This document shows positions 8,454-16,538 of a stretch of 64,000 bases of DNA, piece by piece. Position numbers and translations under genes: made by a program. Every line of letters starts with the position of its first letter. The first letter of the stretch is position 1. The DNA is from Oceaniferula spumae (GTDB taxonomy: Bacteria > Verrucomicrobiota > Verrucomicrobiia > Verrucomicrobiales > Akkermansiaceae). The notes beneath the pieces were generated by a model. That model was given only the letters and a program-made list of their open reading frames with translations, did not search any database and had not been told where the DNA came from. The stretch is taken from positions 248,001-312,000 of the forward strand of contig NZ_AP026866.1 of assembly GCF_042849255.1 (NCBI RefSeq), read 5' to 3'.

Positions 8454-9286
8454 AACTAAAAACAAATGTCAAACATATGAAACTCTCAGGACTGGGAACT
8501 CTCTCTATTTTGGCGATAGGTCTAATCAATCCATCACAAGCGGCTCTTGTCATGAGCACAGGCAGTGGTGACTACTACACTGGGGCCACATGGGGTGGCA
8601 CCGCTCCCGATGTCAACGGCGGCGACGATGTGGTGATCGGTGTTGGTCATGATATCACTGCCACGGCAGTAGGTGCGCCAGCAAACACGCCAGATGTGTC
8701 GGTTGGCAACTTACGCTCGGGTAGCCCAGGAGCGGGGACTGCTGGCACACTCACCGTGAACGGCTCATTAACTGGTGACAATGAATTTCAAATGGGGTTC
8801 AGAGCTACTTCAGCCTCGTCCTCAACTTTGGTCATCGGATCAACAGGTTCTGTTAGCTTTTTGAAAGCTTGGATTAGTATCTCAGACGATACAGGATCGA
8901 GTAGCCTGATCAACTTTGTCGGAGTTGGAGGCTCGCTCACTTTCACAGGCGGCTTCGGCGGAGGGACCAATGACGGAGCTGGCACTGTCCGTCTTTACGA
9001 CAGTTTCGGTGATGGCGGGAACGACGGAACCTTGGGAACTGGAGCAGATGAAACTATCAACAGTTTAATTGCTGGTGGGAACCTAGGTGATGTTAACGAC
9101 TGGGCGTCCGCAACCTACGAGGACCTTTGGAACATCGGCTTGCTCCAACGCAATGGCGCCAATAGCGGAACGTTCACTGATAATTTCGTAGTGAACGGCG
9201 GCACACTCACTGCTGTTCCTGAGCCATCATCCGTAGCTCTCCTCGGCCTCGGTGGTCTTGCTCTGATCATGCGCCGTCGCAAGTGA
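8450..9286 (+). CDS. PEP-CTERM surface protein co-transcribed with ECF sigma/FecR
   Basis: A 278-residue exported protein. The ATG at 8450 overlaps the previous stop by 4 bases; an in-frame ATG at 8477 gives a tighter signal peptide (LGTLSILAIGLINPSQAA), so the true start may be either. The body is Gly/Thr/Asn/Asp-rich beta-type sequence with no catalytic motif I recognise. The C-terminus is a textbook PEP-CTERM anchor: AVPEPSS, a hydrophobic stretch ALLGLGGLALIM, then RRRK. In this system an exosortase processes the anchor and the protein is delivered to the surface or matrix; no exosortase gene lies in the window. Coupling to a sigma/FecR pair suggests it is the ligand, target or scaffold of that signalling unit. 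Confidence 0.85.
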   Translation: MKLKTNVKHMKLSGLGTLSILAIGLINPSQAALVMSTGSGDYYTGATWGGTAPDVNGGDDVVIGVGHDITATAVGAPANTPDVSVGNLRSGSPGAGTAGTLTVNGSLTGDNEFQMGFRATSASSSTLVIGSTGSVSFLKAWISISDDTGSSSLINFVGVGGSLTFTGGFGGGTNDGAGTVRLYDSFGDGGNDGTLGTGADETINSLIAGGNLGDVNDWASATYEDLWNIGLLQRNGANSGTFTDNFVVNGGTLTAVPEPSSVALLGLGGLALIMRRRK

Positions 9287-9315
9287 TCGGTCATCACGGA
9301 TATTCAGATTATAAG

Positions 9316-9362
9316 GTGCGCCCCCCGGCTGATGACGTCGTCAAGCTAGGGGGTGCACTGAT
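9316..9362. terminator. Bidirectional hairpin between convergent genes
   Basis: GTGC-g-CCCCC at 9316-9326 pairs with GGGGG-t-GCAC at about 9349-9358, enclosing a smaller inner palindrome around GACGTC; a T-rich stretch follows. It sits between the convergent PEP-CTERM and hemolysin III genes and would end both transcripts. Confidence 0.6.
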
Positions 9363-9426
9363 TTTAATACCATCTTTGACGCATGTTAGACATGTCCTTT
9401 GGGACAAGCATGCATGATCAATGCAC

Positions 9427-10113
9427 TCAGGGATAAATCGTGTGATCCCGTAACACGTAGAGGATCACCATCAGTGCGTGGCAGACACTTCCGGAAAGCA
9501 CAAACAGATGCCAGATCGCGTGGTTGAAGCGTAGTTTGTTCCAGACAAAAAAGATAACACCAAGCGAGTAACAAAGCCCACCGGCGACTAACAGAATGAT
9601 TCCGGGCATAGGTAAGGATTTCAGCAATGGTCCGAAGGCAAAGACCGCTAGCCAGCCCATCAGCAAGTAGAGCGCCGTGGAAAGCCAGTGTTCGCGGTTG
9701 TTTTTCATGAACGCCTTCACCATCACTCCGGCAATGGCCATGAACCACACCACGCCAAACAAACTCCACCCCCAAGGACCGCGCAAGGTCACCAAGGTGA
9801 TCGGCGTGTAAGATCCTGCGATCAGCAGGTAGATTGCAGCGTGATCCACCACTTGGAAAAACGACTTGTTCCGTGGTGAAATAACCGTGTGATAGAGCGT
9901 CGAGGAAAGGTAAAGCAGGACCAAGGTAGCTCCGAAAATGGCACCGCCTGTGATCTTCCACGGGTCATCGCCGGAGACAACCACCATGATCACCAGCGCG
10001 GCTACGCTCAGTAGCACGCCTAGACCGTGAGTGATGATGTTCGCCAGCTCCTCAGGGCCAGTCTCACAAAGTTCGGAGCGGATTTTCTCGGGGATGGTCT
10101 GGTCCTGAGTCAT
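9427..10113 (-). CDS. Hemolysin III / YqfA-family integral membrane protein
   Basis: About 228 residues from the ATG at 10113. A longer frame reaches 10185 but would overlap fur, so the shorter start (MTQDQTIPEK) is preferred. Seven hydrophobic segments are visible. Family motifs are ITHGLGVLLS near the N-terminus, SSTLYHT, DHAAIYLLIAGSYTP in the middle, and HAIWHLFVLSGSVCH near the end, whose His residues are the putative metal-binding set shared with PAQR/adiponectin-receptor-like proteins. Despite the name, most members are not shown to be haemolytic and may be membrane hydrolases or metal-linked proteins. It begins 14 bases after fur, so the two probably share a transcript and metal-linked control. 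Confidence 0.88.
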   Translation of the reverse strand: MTQDQTIPEKIRSELCETGPEELANIITHGLGVLLSVAALVIMVVVSGDDPWKITGGAIFGATLVLLYLSSTLYHTVISPRNKSFFQVVDHAAIYLLIAGSYTPITLVTLRGPWGWSLFGVVWFMAIAGVMVKAFMKNNREHWLSTALYLLMGWLAVFAFGPLLKSLPMPGIILLVAGGLCYSLGVIFFVWNKLRFNHAIWHLFVLSGSVCHALMVILYVLRDHTIYP

Positions 10114-10127
10114 AACGGGGCAGGGGC

Positions 10128-10625
10128 TCAGCGTTGCTTGGGTAGACGCTTGCCTTGGACTCTGGCTGAAATCAAATTCTCGCACCTGCCGTGAAGCCGC
10201 AGTTTTTCACAGCAGGCTTCTATTTTTAACGACTGCTTCTCGGGACGGAAACCAAGTCGGCGCGCAGCGCAGTCGTTCATTAATTGAATATGGGCATCCT
10301 CGAACTCCACTACTTTGCCGCAGTCGATACACACAAGATGGTTGTGTGCAGGACTATCCACGAAGTTTGGATCGTAGGTCTTCTGGTCGTCGCCAAGATC
10401 AATCTCATGCAGCAGGCCAGCCTCGACCAAGAGCGAGATCGTGCGGTATACGGTTGCCCGAGACGAACTGGATTGGGTTTTTCTTACCCGATCCCACAAG
10501 TCGTCAGCGGTAAAATGATCGTCGGTGGAAAAAATGGCCTCCACGATGGCGTTGCGCTGAGGGGTATTGCGCAGGCCTTTGCTCTGAATGAACTGCTGTA
10601 AGCGCGCTTCGATCGTCTCTTCCAT
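10128..10625 (-). CDS. fur: Fur-family metal-responsive repressor
   Basis: A 165-residue Fur/Zur/PerR-type regulator. The winged helix occupies about residues 10-90 (NTPQRNAIVEAIF, SSRATVYRTISLLVEAGLL). The dimerisation/metal half has AHNHLVCIDCGKVVEFED, with metal-site His residues and the CxxC pair. The second structural Cys pair of classical Fur is not intact: the region reads LHGRCENL, where a CxxC would be expected, though an extra ACCEK precedes it. The C-terminus is basic. Fur versus Zur or PerR cannot be decided from sequence alone. It is transcribed with the hemolysin III gene and divergently from a small lipoprotein gene. Confidence 0.85.
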   Translation of the reverse strand: MEETIEARLQQFIQSKGLRNTPQRNAIVEAIFSTDDHFTADDLWDRVRKTQSSSSRATVYRTISLLVEAGLLHEIDLGDDQKTYDPNFVDSPAHNHLVCIDCGKVVEFEDAHIQLMNDCAARRLGFRPEKQSLKIEACCEKLRLHGRCENLISARVQGKRLPKQR

Positions 10626-10713
10626 GCGTGGGAGATTAAACGGAACAAACGCTTCTGGCGAATTGGAAATTTCGATATTGGTTTTTTTATAACACTGCGC
10701 TTTGATCGCTCCC

Positions 10714-11196
10714 GTGCGAATTGATTTCCATTACTTCTCAGCCGCTTGTGCAGTCGGTGCGGTTGCCCTCGGACTGTTAGCCTCCTGTAGCACTGCTGAA
10801 AAAGAGCCCTTTCAGGTACGTCAGTTTCATCTGAGTTCTGTGAAGGCGACCGATGATAGCGCCCAGATGATTCGGGGTGAGCAGCTGTATCGCCTCCGCG
10901 GAGCGGTGACCATGGAAGAGAGAACCAGTCGTTTGGGGCATTACTACACAGTTTATTGGAATGACATCCAGAATACAGGGGACGCCAAGGTGGTGTTCGA
11001 GTATCAGCAGGCGACCACAGCCTCCAAGGTCTTGACCATGACCCGTGAAATCCCTGCAGGTTTGAACAGTGGATCCGTGGAATTTAGAGTCATCGGTGAC
11101 TCTTACAAACAGGGTGGCCGAGTCCTTGCATGGAGGGCTCGTTTGATCAGCAATGGTAAGGTGCTGGCAATGAAACGTTCGTATCTCTGGCGTTGA
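10714..11196 (+). CDS. Small lipoprotein of unknown function
   Basis: About 160 residues. No ATG precedes the lipobox; the GTG at 10714 (or TTG at 10702) fits. A hydrophobic segment VGAVALGLLASC ends at a lipobox Cys, so the product should be a lipoprotein. The mature part includes RGEQLYRLRGAVTMEERTSR, HYYTVYWND and YQQATTASKVLT and looks like a compact beta fold. I recognise no family. It is divergent from fur with a 76-base AT-rich gap and is followed after about 90 bases by a STAS-domain gene. Confidence 0.65.
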   Translation: MRIDFHYFSAACAVGAVALGLLASCSTAEKEPFQVRQFHLSSVKATDDSAQMIRGEQLYRLRGAVTMEERTSRLGHYYTVYWNDIQNTGDAKVVFEYQQATTASKVLTMTREIPAGLNSGSVEFRVIGDSYKQGGRVLAWRARLISNGKVLAMKRSYLWR

Positions 11197-11283
11197 AAAT
11201 AACTGTTCTGTGTGATTGACCTTAGTCCTTACGCGAGCTAGGTTAGCATCCATCGCCCCTATTAAAGAACTCTCTGAACCAGA

Positions 11284-11811
11284 GTGAGTACAGAACACCC
11301 AATTTCAGCCTATCGCGCGAGCGAATTCTCATGGATCCGTTGCGCAGGAAAAGGATCTTTCCTCAACAGTCATGCTCTCAAGGAGTGGGCTGAAAATGAG
11401 ATGAAAGATGGAGCCACCATCATTGTTGTGGATTTAGAGGCATGCACCGGCATGGATTCTACATTCATGGGGACCATGGCCGGTCTCGCCATGAGATTGA
11501 TGAAAATCCCTGGAGGCAAACTCCAAATCGCCGAGCCTGGTGAGAGAAATCGTCAATCATTGGAGGATTTAGGTCTCGATGTCCTGATGGAGATCGAACC
11601 TGAAGAAAGTGTTTGGAAAGATCAAGTCTCCGAAGTTCGAGAGAAATTGGTTCTCTGCGGGGATGATGCCAGCGGTATCGATAAAGCTCCACATGTTCTT
11701 GAAGCTCACAAAACACTCTGTGCGGCGGACGAGAAAAACACCAAAAAATTTGCCACCGTGCTTGATTTTCTTGAAGCCGAAGTGAAGGCCAAAAAGGCAG
11801 CTAACAAGTGA
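11284..11811 (+). CDS. STAS-domain anti-sigma-factor antagonist
   Basis: A 175-residue STAS protein with a GTG start. The core covers about residues 15-110. The phosphorylation loop is IIVVDLEACTGMDSTFMG, with the usual DS pair (Ser 59) followed by the helix TMAGLAMRL, as in SpoIIAA/RsbV. Proteins of this type bind an anti-sigma kinase when unphosphorylated and are switched off by phosphorylation. About 60 extra Lys/Glu-rich residues follow the fold. The GAF-SpoIIE phosphatase 85 bases downstream is the natural enzyme to dephosphorylate it. No RsbW-like kinase gene is near. Confidence 0.85.
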   Translation: MSTEHPISAYRASEFSWIRCAGKGSFLNSHALKEWAENEMKDGATIIVVDLEACTGMDSTFMGTMAGLAMRLMKIPGGKLQIAEPGERNRQSLEDLGLDVLMEIEPEESVWKDQVSEVREKLVLCGDDASGIDKAPHVLEAHKTLCAADEKNTKKFATVLDFLEAEVKAKKAANK

Positions 11812-11896
11812 CCTGTTCCACAACCAGCGATGGTGGATTTTCCAGCACACGGAAGATGTTCGTTCTAACTAGCACTTTGCCAAGCACGAGCCAGCC

Positions 11897-13345
11897 ATGA
11901 CCACGACTAGTTATGTATTGGCCTCTCTAACGGCTATCTTGTTTGCGATATGCTTGTTGGCACTGCGAAAAACTGGAAAACGGTTAGAGGAAACTCAAAA
12001 GGAGAAGGACGCCATTCTGAGCGAAGAGTTGCGGATGTTCGATTTCCTGCACCATCTTGGTGAAGTTATCGGTAAGGACATCACTCCGCGTCAGCTGTAT
12101 AAGGAAATCGTCGAGGGCTTCAGCAAGGTGCTTAATGCCAATGGTGGCGCGCTTTATCTCCTCAGTGAGGATCAAAAAAATCTGATTCCGCAATACATCT
12201 CCATCGAATGCCCACCACTCGTAGGTATCCCGGTTGAGATCAGGAGTCGTGCTCAAAAAGATCCTCGTGCTCTGGACAGCCATGTTCGCCTAGCCAAGGT
12301 GGGTGCGGACGAAGGCGTGCTTGGTGCAGCGATCTCCGCGGGTGAGTGTTTACTCATTCCGAATGTGCGGGATCATGAGTCGTTTCGGGATGCATTTGTT
12401 AGTTACGATGAAGACATCACAGCTCTGCTTGCTCCATTGCCGTATGGTGGTCGAGATATCGGAGTGGTGGCCATTGTTAGAAGACACGATTCTGATCAGG
12501 GGCAATTCAGTGCTAATGATTTTGAAGTGTTTCGTTCAGCATCAGAACAATCAGCTTTTGCGATGGGCAATGCCATGATCCATCGGGAACTCGTTGAGAA
12601 ACGAAAACTGGATGATGAAATACGGACAGCGAGCGAAGTTCAAAACGTCCTACTTCCATCTGAAGAACCCATGATCCCCGGCTACCGTGTCAGCGGTAGA
12701 AACACTCCAGCCCGGATGATTAGTGGCGACTACTTCGATTACATTCCTCTCGATGACAATAACACGGGAATCGTCATCGCTGACGTAACAGGAAAGGGGG
12801 TTCCCGCCGGGTTGTTAATGGCCATGTGCCGGAGTGTGCTGCGTCTAACAGCTAAGGAGGCCAAGTCTCCCTCAGACGCTCTTGCGCAGGTAAACCGAAA
12901 TCTCTTTCCGGATGTTCGTGAGGATATGTTTGTGAGCCTCGCTTATGTAGTCCTTGAGCATGGCACGGGAGATCTGTGTCTGAGCCGAGCAGGTCATGAC
13001 GCACCTCTGGTCTACCGAAGCAGCACAGGCACCATAGAGAGTATCAAGCCACCGGGCCTTGCTATTGGAATCGACGAAGGGGAGGTCTTTGAACGTGTGA
13101 CTAAAGATTTAAAAATACAGATGGAGCCTGGCGATTGCATGCTGCTCTACACCGATGGGGTTTGCGAAGCTGTTGACGCACAAGAAGATGAGTTCGGAAA
13201 ACAGCGTCTGATAGACGTTTTCTTGAAGTCGGCACCGCTGGGTGCGGAGGCTGTTGTCGAGGCTGTTCAGCAGGCGGTTGTTTCCTTCGCCGATGAAGAG
13301 CCCCAGATGGATGACATCACCATGATCGCTATCGAAAAAAGATGA
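11897..13345 (+). CDS. GAF-domain SpoIIE-type PP2C serine phosphatase
   Basis: A 482-residue membrane-anchored phosphatase. One transmembrane helix at about residues 4-23 is followed by a short coiled coil (RLEETQKEKDAILSEE), a GAF domain at about 55-225 and a PP2C/SpoIIE domain at about 245-482. The phosphatase motifs are SGDYFDYI (metal Asp), VIADVTGKGVPAGLLMA, LSRAGHDAPL, LLYTDGVCEA and DDITMIAI. Enzymes of this class dephosphorylate STAS antagonists, releasing sigma or other effectors from a kinase/anti-sigma. The GAF domain would sense a small ligand. Gene order (STAS then phosphatase, same strand, 85-base gap) supports a shared function. Confidence 0.9.
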   Translation: MTTTSYVLASLTAILFAICLLALRKTGKRLEETQKEKDAILSEELRMFDFLHHLGEVIGKDITPRQLYKEIVEGFSKVLNANGGALYLLSEDQKNLIPQYISIECPPLVGIPVEIRSRAQKDPRALDSHVRLAKVGADEGVLGAAISAGECLLIPNVRDHESFRDAFVSYDEDITALLAPLPYGGRDIGVVAIVRRHDSDQGQFSANDFEVFRSASEQSAFAMGNAMIHRELVEKRKLDDEIRTASEVQNVLLPSEEPMIPGYRVSGRNTPARMISGDYFDYIPLDDNNTGIVIADVTGKGVPAGLLMAMCRSVLRLTAKEAKSPSDALAQVNRNLFPDVREDMFVSLAYVVLEHGTGDLCLSRAGHDAPLVYRSSTGTIESIKPPGLAIGIDEGEVFERVTKDLKIQMEPGDCMLLYTDGVCEAVDAQEDEFGKQRLIDVFLKSAPLGAEAVVEAVQQAVVSFADEEPQMDDITMIAIEKR

Positions 13346-13542
13346 GCCTGTTTCATGTTGCTAATGAGGGTTTGGAATACGCAATTTTCTATTTTACCGC
13401 TTGCATGCTCAAGAGGGCTTTATAAACTAGCTCTATCAGTTCGAGGCACCCAATGTATCTTCTCTGATGAAACCGCCCACGCTTTTGTGTTCTACGAAGC
13501 ACGGGCAACCAAACCTAGTAATCCTAGAATTAAACCTGAAAT

Positions 13543-13662
13543 ATGAAAATCGTTAAAATTATCGCAATCGCCGCCGCTGCATGTGGTGTTATGGTCAGCG
13601 CATCTTGCTGCTCCAAGCCAGCCCCTCAAGCACCAGCTTACGTTGCACCACCTACTAAGTAA
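13543..13662 (+). CDS. 39-residue lipoprotein A
   Basis: A very short gene encoding MKIVKII, a hydrophobic Ala-rich segment, then a lipobox ending at Cys in VSASCC and a Pro/Ala-rich tail (SKPAPQAPAY). Its size and layout recall entericidin-like micro-lipoproteins, but there is no clear sequence match. It resembles the next gene and is probably a tandem duplicate. No Shine-Dalgarno is evident in the leader. Confidence 0.6.
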   Translation: MKIVKIIAIAAAACGVMVSASCCSKPAPQAPAYVAPPTK

Positions 13663-13760
13663 TTAAATTTACTGACTAAATATTTTTTAGTCGTTCGATT
13701 GCCAGAAAGGTAAACCCGAGTGACTAGAACTAACAACAAACTAACAAATATATACTAAAT

Positions 13761-13877
13761 ATGAAAATCGCACTTATTCTTGCCGCCGCTCTTGGTGTTG
13801 CAGTCAGCGCTTCTTGTGGTTCCAAGCCTGAGCCTACAGTTGCTCCTGCTCCTGTGATGACACAGCCAATGAAGTAA
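13761..13877 (+). CDS. 38-residue lipoprotein B, paralogue of A
   Basis: A small gene with the same plan as its upstream neighbour: MKIALILAAALGVAVSASC, lipobox Cys 19, then SKPEPTVAPAPVM. The shared VSASC and the Pro/Ala tail indicate duplication. The leader has two CTAACA copies shortly before the ATG. A strong terminator lies 37 bases after the stop, so it ends its own unit. Confidence 0.65.
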   Translation: MKIALILAAALGVAVSASCGSKPEPTVAPAPVMTQPMK

Positions 13878-13914
13878 TTCTTTCGGCTCATCATTTGAGC
13901 CACTGAAAAATATC

Positions 13915-13950
13915 AAAGGGCGGGTCTTGTTAGCATGACCCGCCCTTTTT
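13915..13950 (+). terminator. Rho-independent terminator after lipoprotein B
   Basis: A 12-bp perfect stem AAAGGGCGGGTC / GACCCGCCCTTT closes a 10-base loop and is followed by a T run. A weaker hairpin (GGCTCA/TGAGCC) lies just before it. Confidence 0.9.
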
Positions 13951-14041
13951 CTTTGCCCTTTTTTCTTGCCTTGCCATTTGATTCTGGCAATACCAAACAC
14001 GATCTTTTGATCTACACTACGATCCACACTATTAATATACT

Positions 14042-14200
14042 ATGAAAGCACTTCGTATTCTTGTCATGTTGGCCACCGTCGCCGGTGGTGTTGCTCTTTC
14101 CTCCTGCGGCTGTTGCACCGGAGAAGAACGTCCTCCAGGTCTCCGCCCACTGCCTCAGTTCCGCGATATTCCTACACCTACCATCGATTACGCCAAGTAA
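14042..14200 (+). CDS. 52-residue lipoprotein C
   Basis: A third micro-lipoprotein with a Cys-rich lipobox (VALSSCGCC) after a hydrophobic start (MKALRILVMLATVAGG), then a Pro-rich charged tail (ERPPGLRPLPQF). It is not an obvious copy of A and B apart from the layout. It is bracketed by its own strong terminator, so it is a separate transcript, probably highly expressed. Confidence 0.6.
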   Translation: MKALRILVMLATVAGGVALSSCGCCTGEERPPGLRPLPQFRDIPTPTIDYAK

Positions 14201-14230
14201 TCCCAGGGAATTAACAACTAGATTTTAAAC

Positions 14231-14264
14231 AAAGAGCCGTCGAGTAATCGACGGCTCTTTTTTT
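14231..14264 (+). terminator. Rho-independent terminator after lipoprotein C
   Basis: A 13-bp stem AAAGAGCCGTCGA / TCGACGGCTCTTT with a 4-base loop is followed by T's. Between it and dnaK, about 270 bases carry no gene and no CIRCE element that I can find. Confidence 0.92.
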
Positions 14265-14536
14265 GTGCGTGGTATGCCCATCCGGTAGAGGTGCAAATTG
14301 GCGCACCGTGACATATTGACGCTATTTTCTGTCCAGATGTTGAGCCATGTTGTCCCAAAAGCCCAAGTGTTAGCTACGCTGAGATAGAGGTTAAATTTCG
14401 TAACTATCTCATTATGTGTGTCCTATGGGCTTGGTCCGTCAGGTGGTATGGATATTGCACAGGAACTGGAGCTGGCCAATGCCGGTAACCATTTCAACGC
14501 AAACTTTAAACATAACCCAGAAAGGACCCAACCAAT

Positions 14537-16456
14537 ATGGCTAAGATACTAGGAATCGACCTCGGAACCACCAACTCCTGCATGGCAGTGATGGATGGTA
14601 GCGAAGCTACTGTTCTCGAAAACTCCGAAGGCGCACGCACAACTCCCTCCGTAGTGGCATTCACCAAAACTGGTGAGCGACTCGTAGGTCAGGCTGCCAA
14701 ACGTCAGGCAGTCACCAACCCAAAAAACACCATCTTCTCTGCAAAACGCTACATCGGACGTAAGTTCAGTGAGCTCTCTGATGCAGATAAGAACGTCCCT
14801 TACGCAATCGTAGAAGCCGACAACGGTGACGCCCACATTCAGGTGGAAGTGGACGGCGAGAAGAAAACATACTCACCTCAGGAAATCGCAGCCATGGTGC
14901 TCGGTAAGCTGAAGGTGGACGCAGAAAACAAGCTCGGCGAAACTATCACCGAAGCCGTTATCACCGTTCCTGCTTACTTCAATGACTCCCAACGTTCAGC
15001 CACCAAGGCTGCCGGTGAGATCGCTGGCTTGAAGGTGCGCCGTATTATTAACGAGCCAACCGCAGCAGCACTGGCTTACGGTATCGATAAAAAATCTGAA
15101 GAGAAAGTCGCCGTGTATGACCTCGGTGGCGGAACCTTTGATATCTCCGTTCTCGACATCGACGACGGTGTATTCGAGGTGCTCGCAACAGACGGTGACA
15201 CCCAGCTGGGTGGTGACGACTGGGACAACGCTCTCATCGATTGGATCATCAAAGAGTTCAAAGATGCCGAAGGCATGGATCTCAGCAAGCAGCCTGACGC
15301 TCTCCAGCGTATTAAGGAGGAAGCTGAAAAAGCCAAGATCGCACTGTCTTCTTCTCAGTCCTACGACATGAGCCTGCCGTTCATCACCATGGACCAGACT
15401 GGACCTAAGCACATCCAACAGACTCTAACACGTTCCAAGCTGGAGCAACTCACAGACCACCTCTTTGAGCGCACCAAGAAGCCAGTTCTTGACTGTCTTA
15501 AGGAAGCTGGTGTTTCCGCCAGTGAGATCGATGAACTCGTTCTCGTCGGTGGTATGACCCGCATGCCCAAGGTTGTGGAAACAGCCCAACAACTCGCAGG
15601 CAAGAAACCTAACCAAGGAGTCAACCCGGATGAGGTTGTCGCCATCGGTGCCGGCATCCAAGGCGGTGTGCTGCAAGGTGACGTCTCTGACGTTCTCCTT
15701 CTCGACGTAGCTCCTCTAACACTGTCCATCGAGACAGCCGGTCAGATCGCTACCCCAATGATCGAGCGCAACACCACCATCCCAGCCAAGAAGTCCCAAA
15801 CCTTCTCGACTGCCGCTGACAATCAGCCAGGTGTGGACATCCGCATCTGCCAAGGTGAGCGCAAAATGTTTGCCGATAACAAGATTCTCGGAAACTTCCA
15901 CCTCGGCGATATCGAGCCCGCACCACGCGGAACACCTCAGATCGAAGTCACCTTCGACATCGATGCCAATGGTATCTTGCACGTATCCGCCAAGGATAAG
16001 AAAACAGGCAAGGAAAACAAAATCTCCATCGAGGGCTCGAGTGGTCTTTCCGATGAGGAAATTGAAAAAGCCAAGCGCGATGCCGAGGAACACGCCGAGG
16101 AAGATAAGAAGCGTGCCGAAGCCGTTGAAACCAAAAACAACGCAGAGAACCTGGTGAACCAAGTTGAAAAACAACTCGGAGAACTCGGTGAGCAGCTTCC
16201 CGCTGAAATCAAATCTGGTATCGAAGCCAAAGTCGAAGCCGTCAAGGAAGCCCTCAAGGCCGATGACCTCGATGCCGTCAAGTCTTCCACCAGCGAACTT
16301 GAAGCATCCCTCCAGGAACTCGCCCAAGCTGCTCAGGCAGCCCAAGGTGCAGCCGCTGGCGGACCAGCACCCGAAGCCGACAGCGGCGAGGAAAAATCCT
16401 CCGAGCCGAAGCAAGCCAAAGGCAAAGTGGTCGACGCCGAAGTCGTCGAAGATTAA
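14537..16456 (+). CDS. dnaK: Molecular chaperone DnaK (Hsp70)
   Basis: A 639-residue Hsp70 of normal length. The ATPase domain starts GIDLGTTNSCMAV and carries VITVPAYFNDSQR, IINEPTAAALAYG, VYDLGGGTFDIS and LVGGMTRMP; the substrate-binding half has LSIETAG and the NTTIP segment; the C-terminus ends KGKVVDAEVVED, the usual DnaK tail. A short AAAGGA ribosome binding site lies about 9 bases ahead of the ATG, one of few good ones in the window. It folds proteins in the cytosol with DnaJ and GrpE, whose genes are not here. It is followed 83 bases later by groES, an unusual closeness of the two chaperone systems. Confidence 0.97.
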   Translation: MAKILGIDLGTTNSCMAVMDGSEATVLENSEGARTTPSVVAFTKTGERLVGQAAKRQAVTNPKNTIFSAKRYIGRKFSELSDADKNVPYAIVEADNGDAHIQVEVDGEKKTYSPQEIAAMVLGKLKVDAENKLGETITEAVITVPAYFNDSQRSATKAAGEIAGLKVRRIINEPTAAALAYGIDKKSEEKVAVYDLGGGTFDISVLDIDDGVFEVLATDGDTQLGGDDWDNALIDWIIKEFKDAEGMDLSKQPDALQRIKEEAEKAKIALSSSQSYDMSLPFITMDQTGPKHIQQTLTRSKLEQLTDHLFERTKKPVLDCLKEAGVSASEIDELVLVGGMTRMPKVVETAQQLAGKKPNQGVNPDEVVAIGAGIQGGVLQGDVSDVLLLDVAPLTLSIETAGQIATPMIERNTTIPAKKSQTFSTAADNQPGVDIRICQGERKMFADNKILGNFHLGDIEPAPRGTPQIEVTFDIDANGILHVSAKDKKTGKENKISIEGSSGLSDEEIEKAKRDAEEHAEEDKKRAEAVETKNNAENLVNQVEKQLGELGEQLPAEIKSGIEAKVEAVKEALKADDLDAVKSSTSELEASLQELAQAAQAAQGAAAGGPAPEADSGEEKSSEPKQAKGKVVDAEVVED

Positions 16457-16475
16457 TCGCTAGTAAAACCATCTT

Positions 16476-16506
16476 ATGAGCCTCGTGATCATTTCGCGGG
16501 GCTCAT
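16476..16506 (+). terminator. Weak hairpin between dnaK and groES
   Basis: ATGAGCC at 16476-16482 pairs with GGCTCAT at 16500-16506 across a loop with partial CG pairing. No T run follows, so it may attenuate rather than stop transcription into groESL. Confidence 0.4.
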
Positions 16507-16538
16507 TCTAACAACCAAACCAAAACAAATACAAAATT

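Noticed and set aside
9386..9961. 191-residue frame overlapping the hemolysin III gene
   Set aside because: Overlaps a gene with seven clear helices and family motifs, and has none itself.
13355..13546. 63-residue frame ahead of lipoprotein A
   Set aside because: No coding character, runs into the start of the lipoprotein gene, likely leader/promoter sequence.
14265..14536. CIRCE or heat-shock promoter before dnaK
   Set aside because: No TTAGCACTC-N9-GAGTGCTAA-like repeat or sigma-32 type promoter could be found.
15716..16414. 232-residue frame opposite dnaK
   Set aside because: Antisense shadow of conserved DnaK sequence; composition is Gly/Phe/Leu-rich without motifs.
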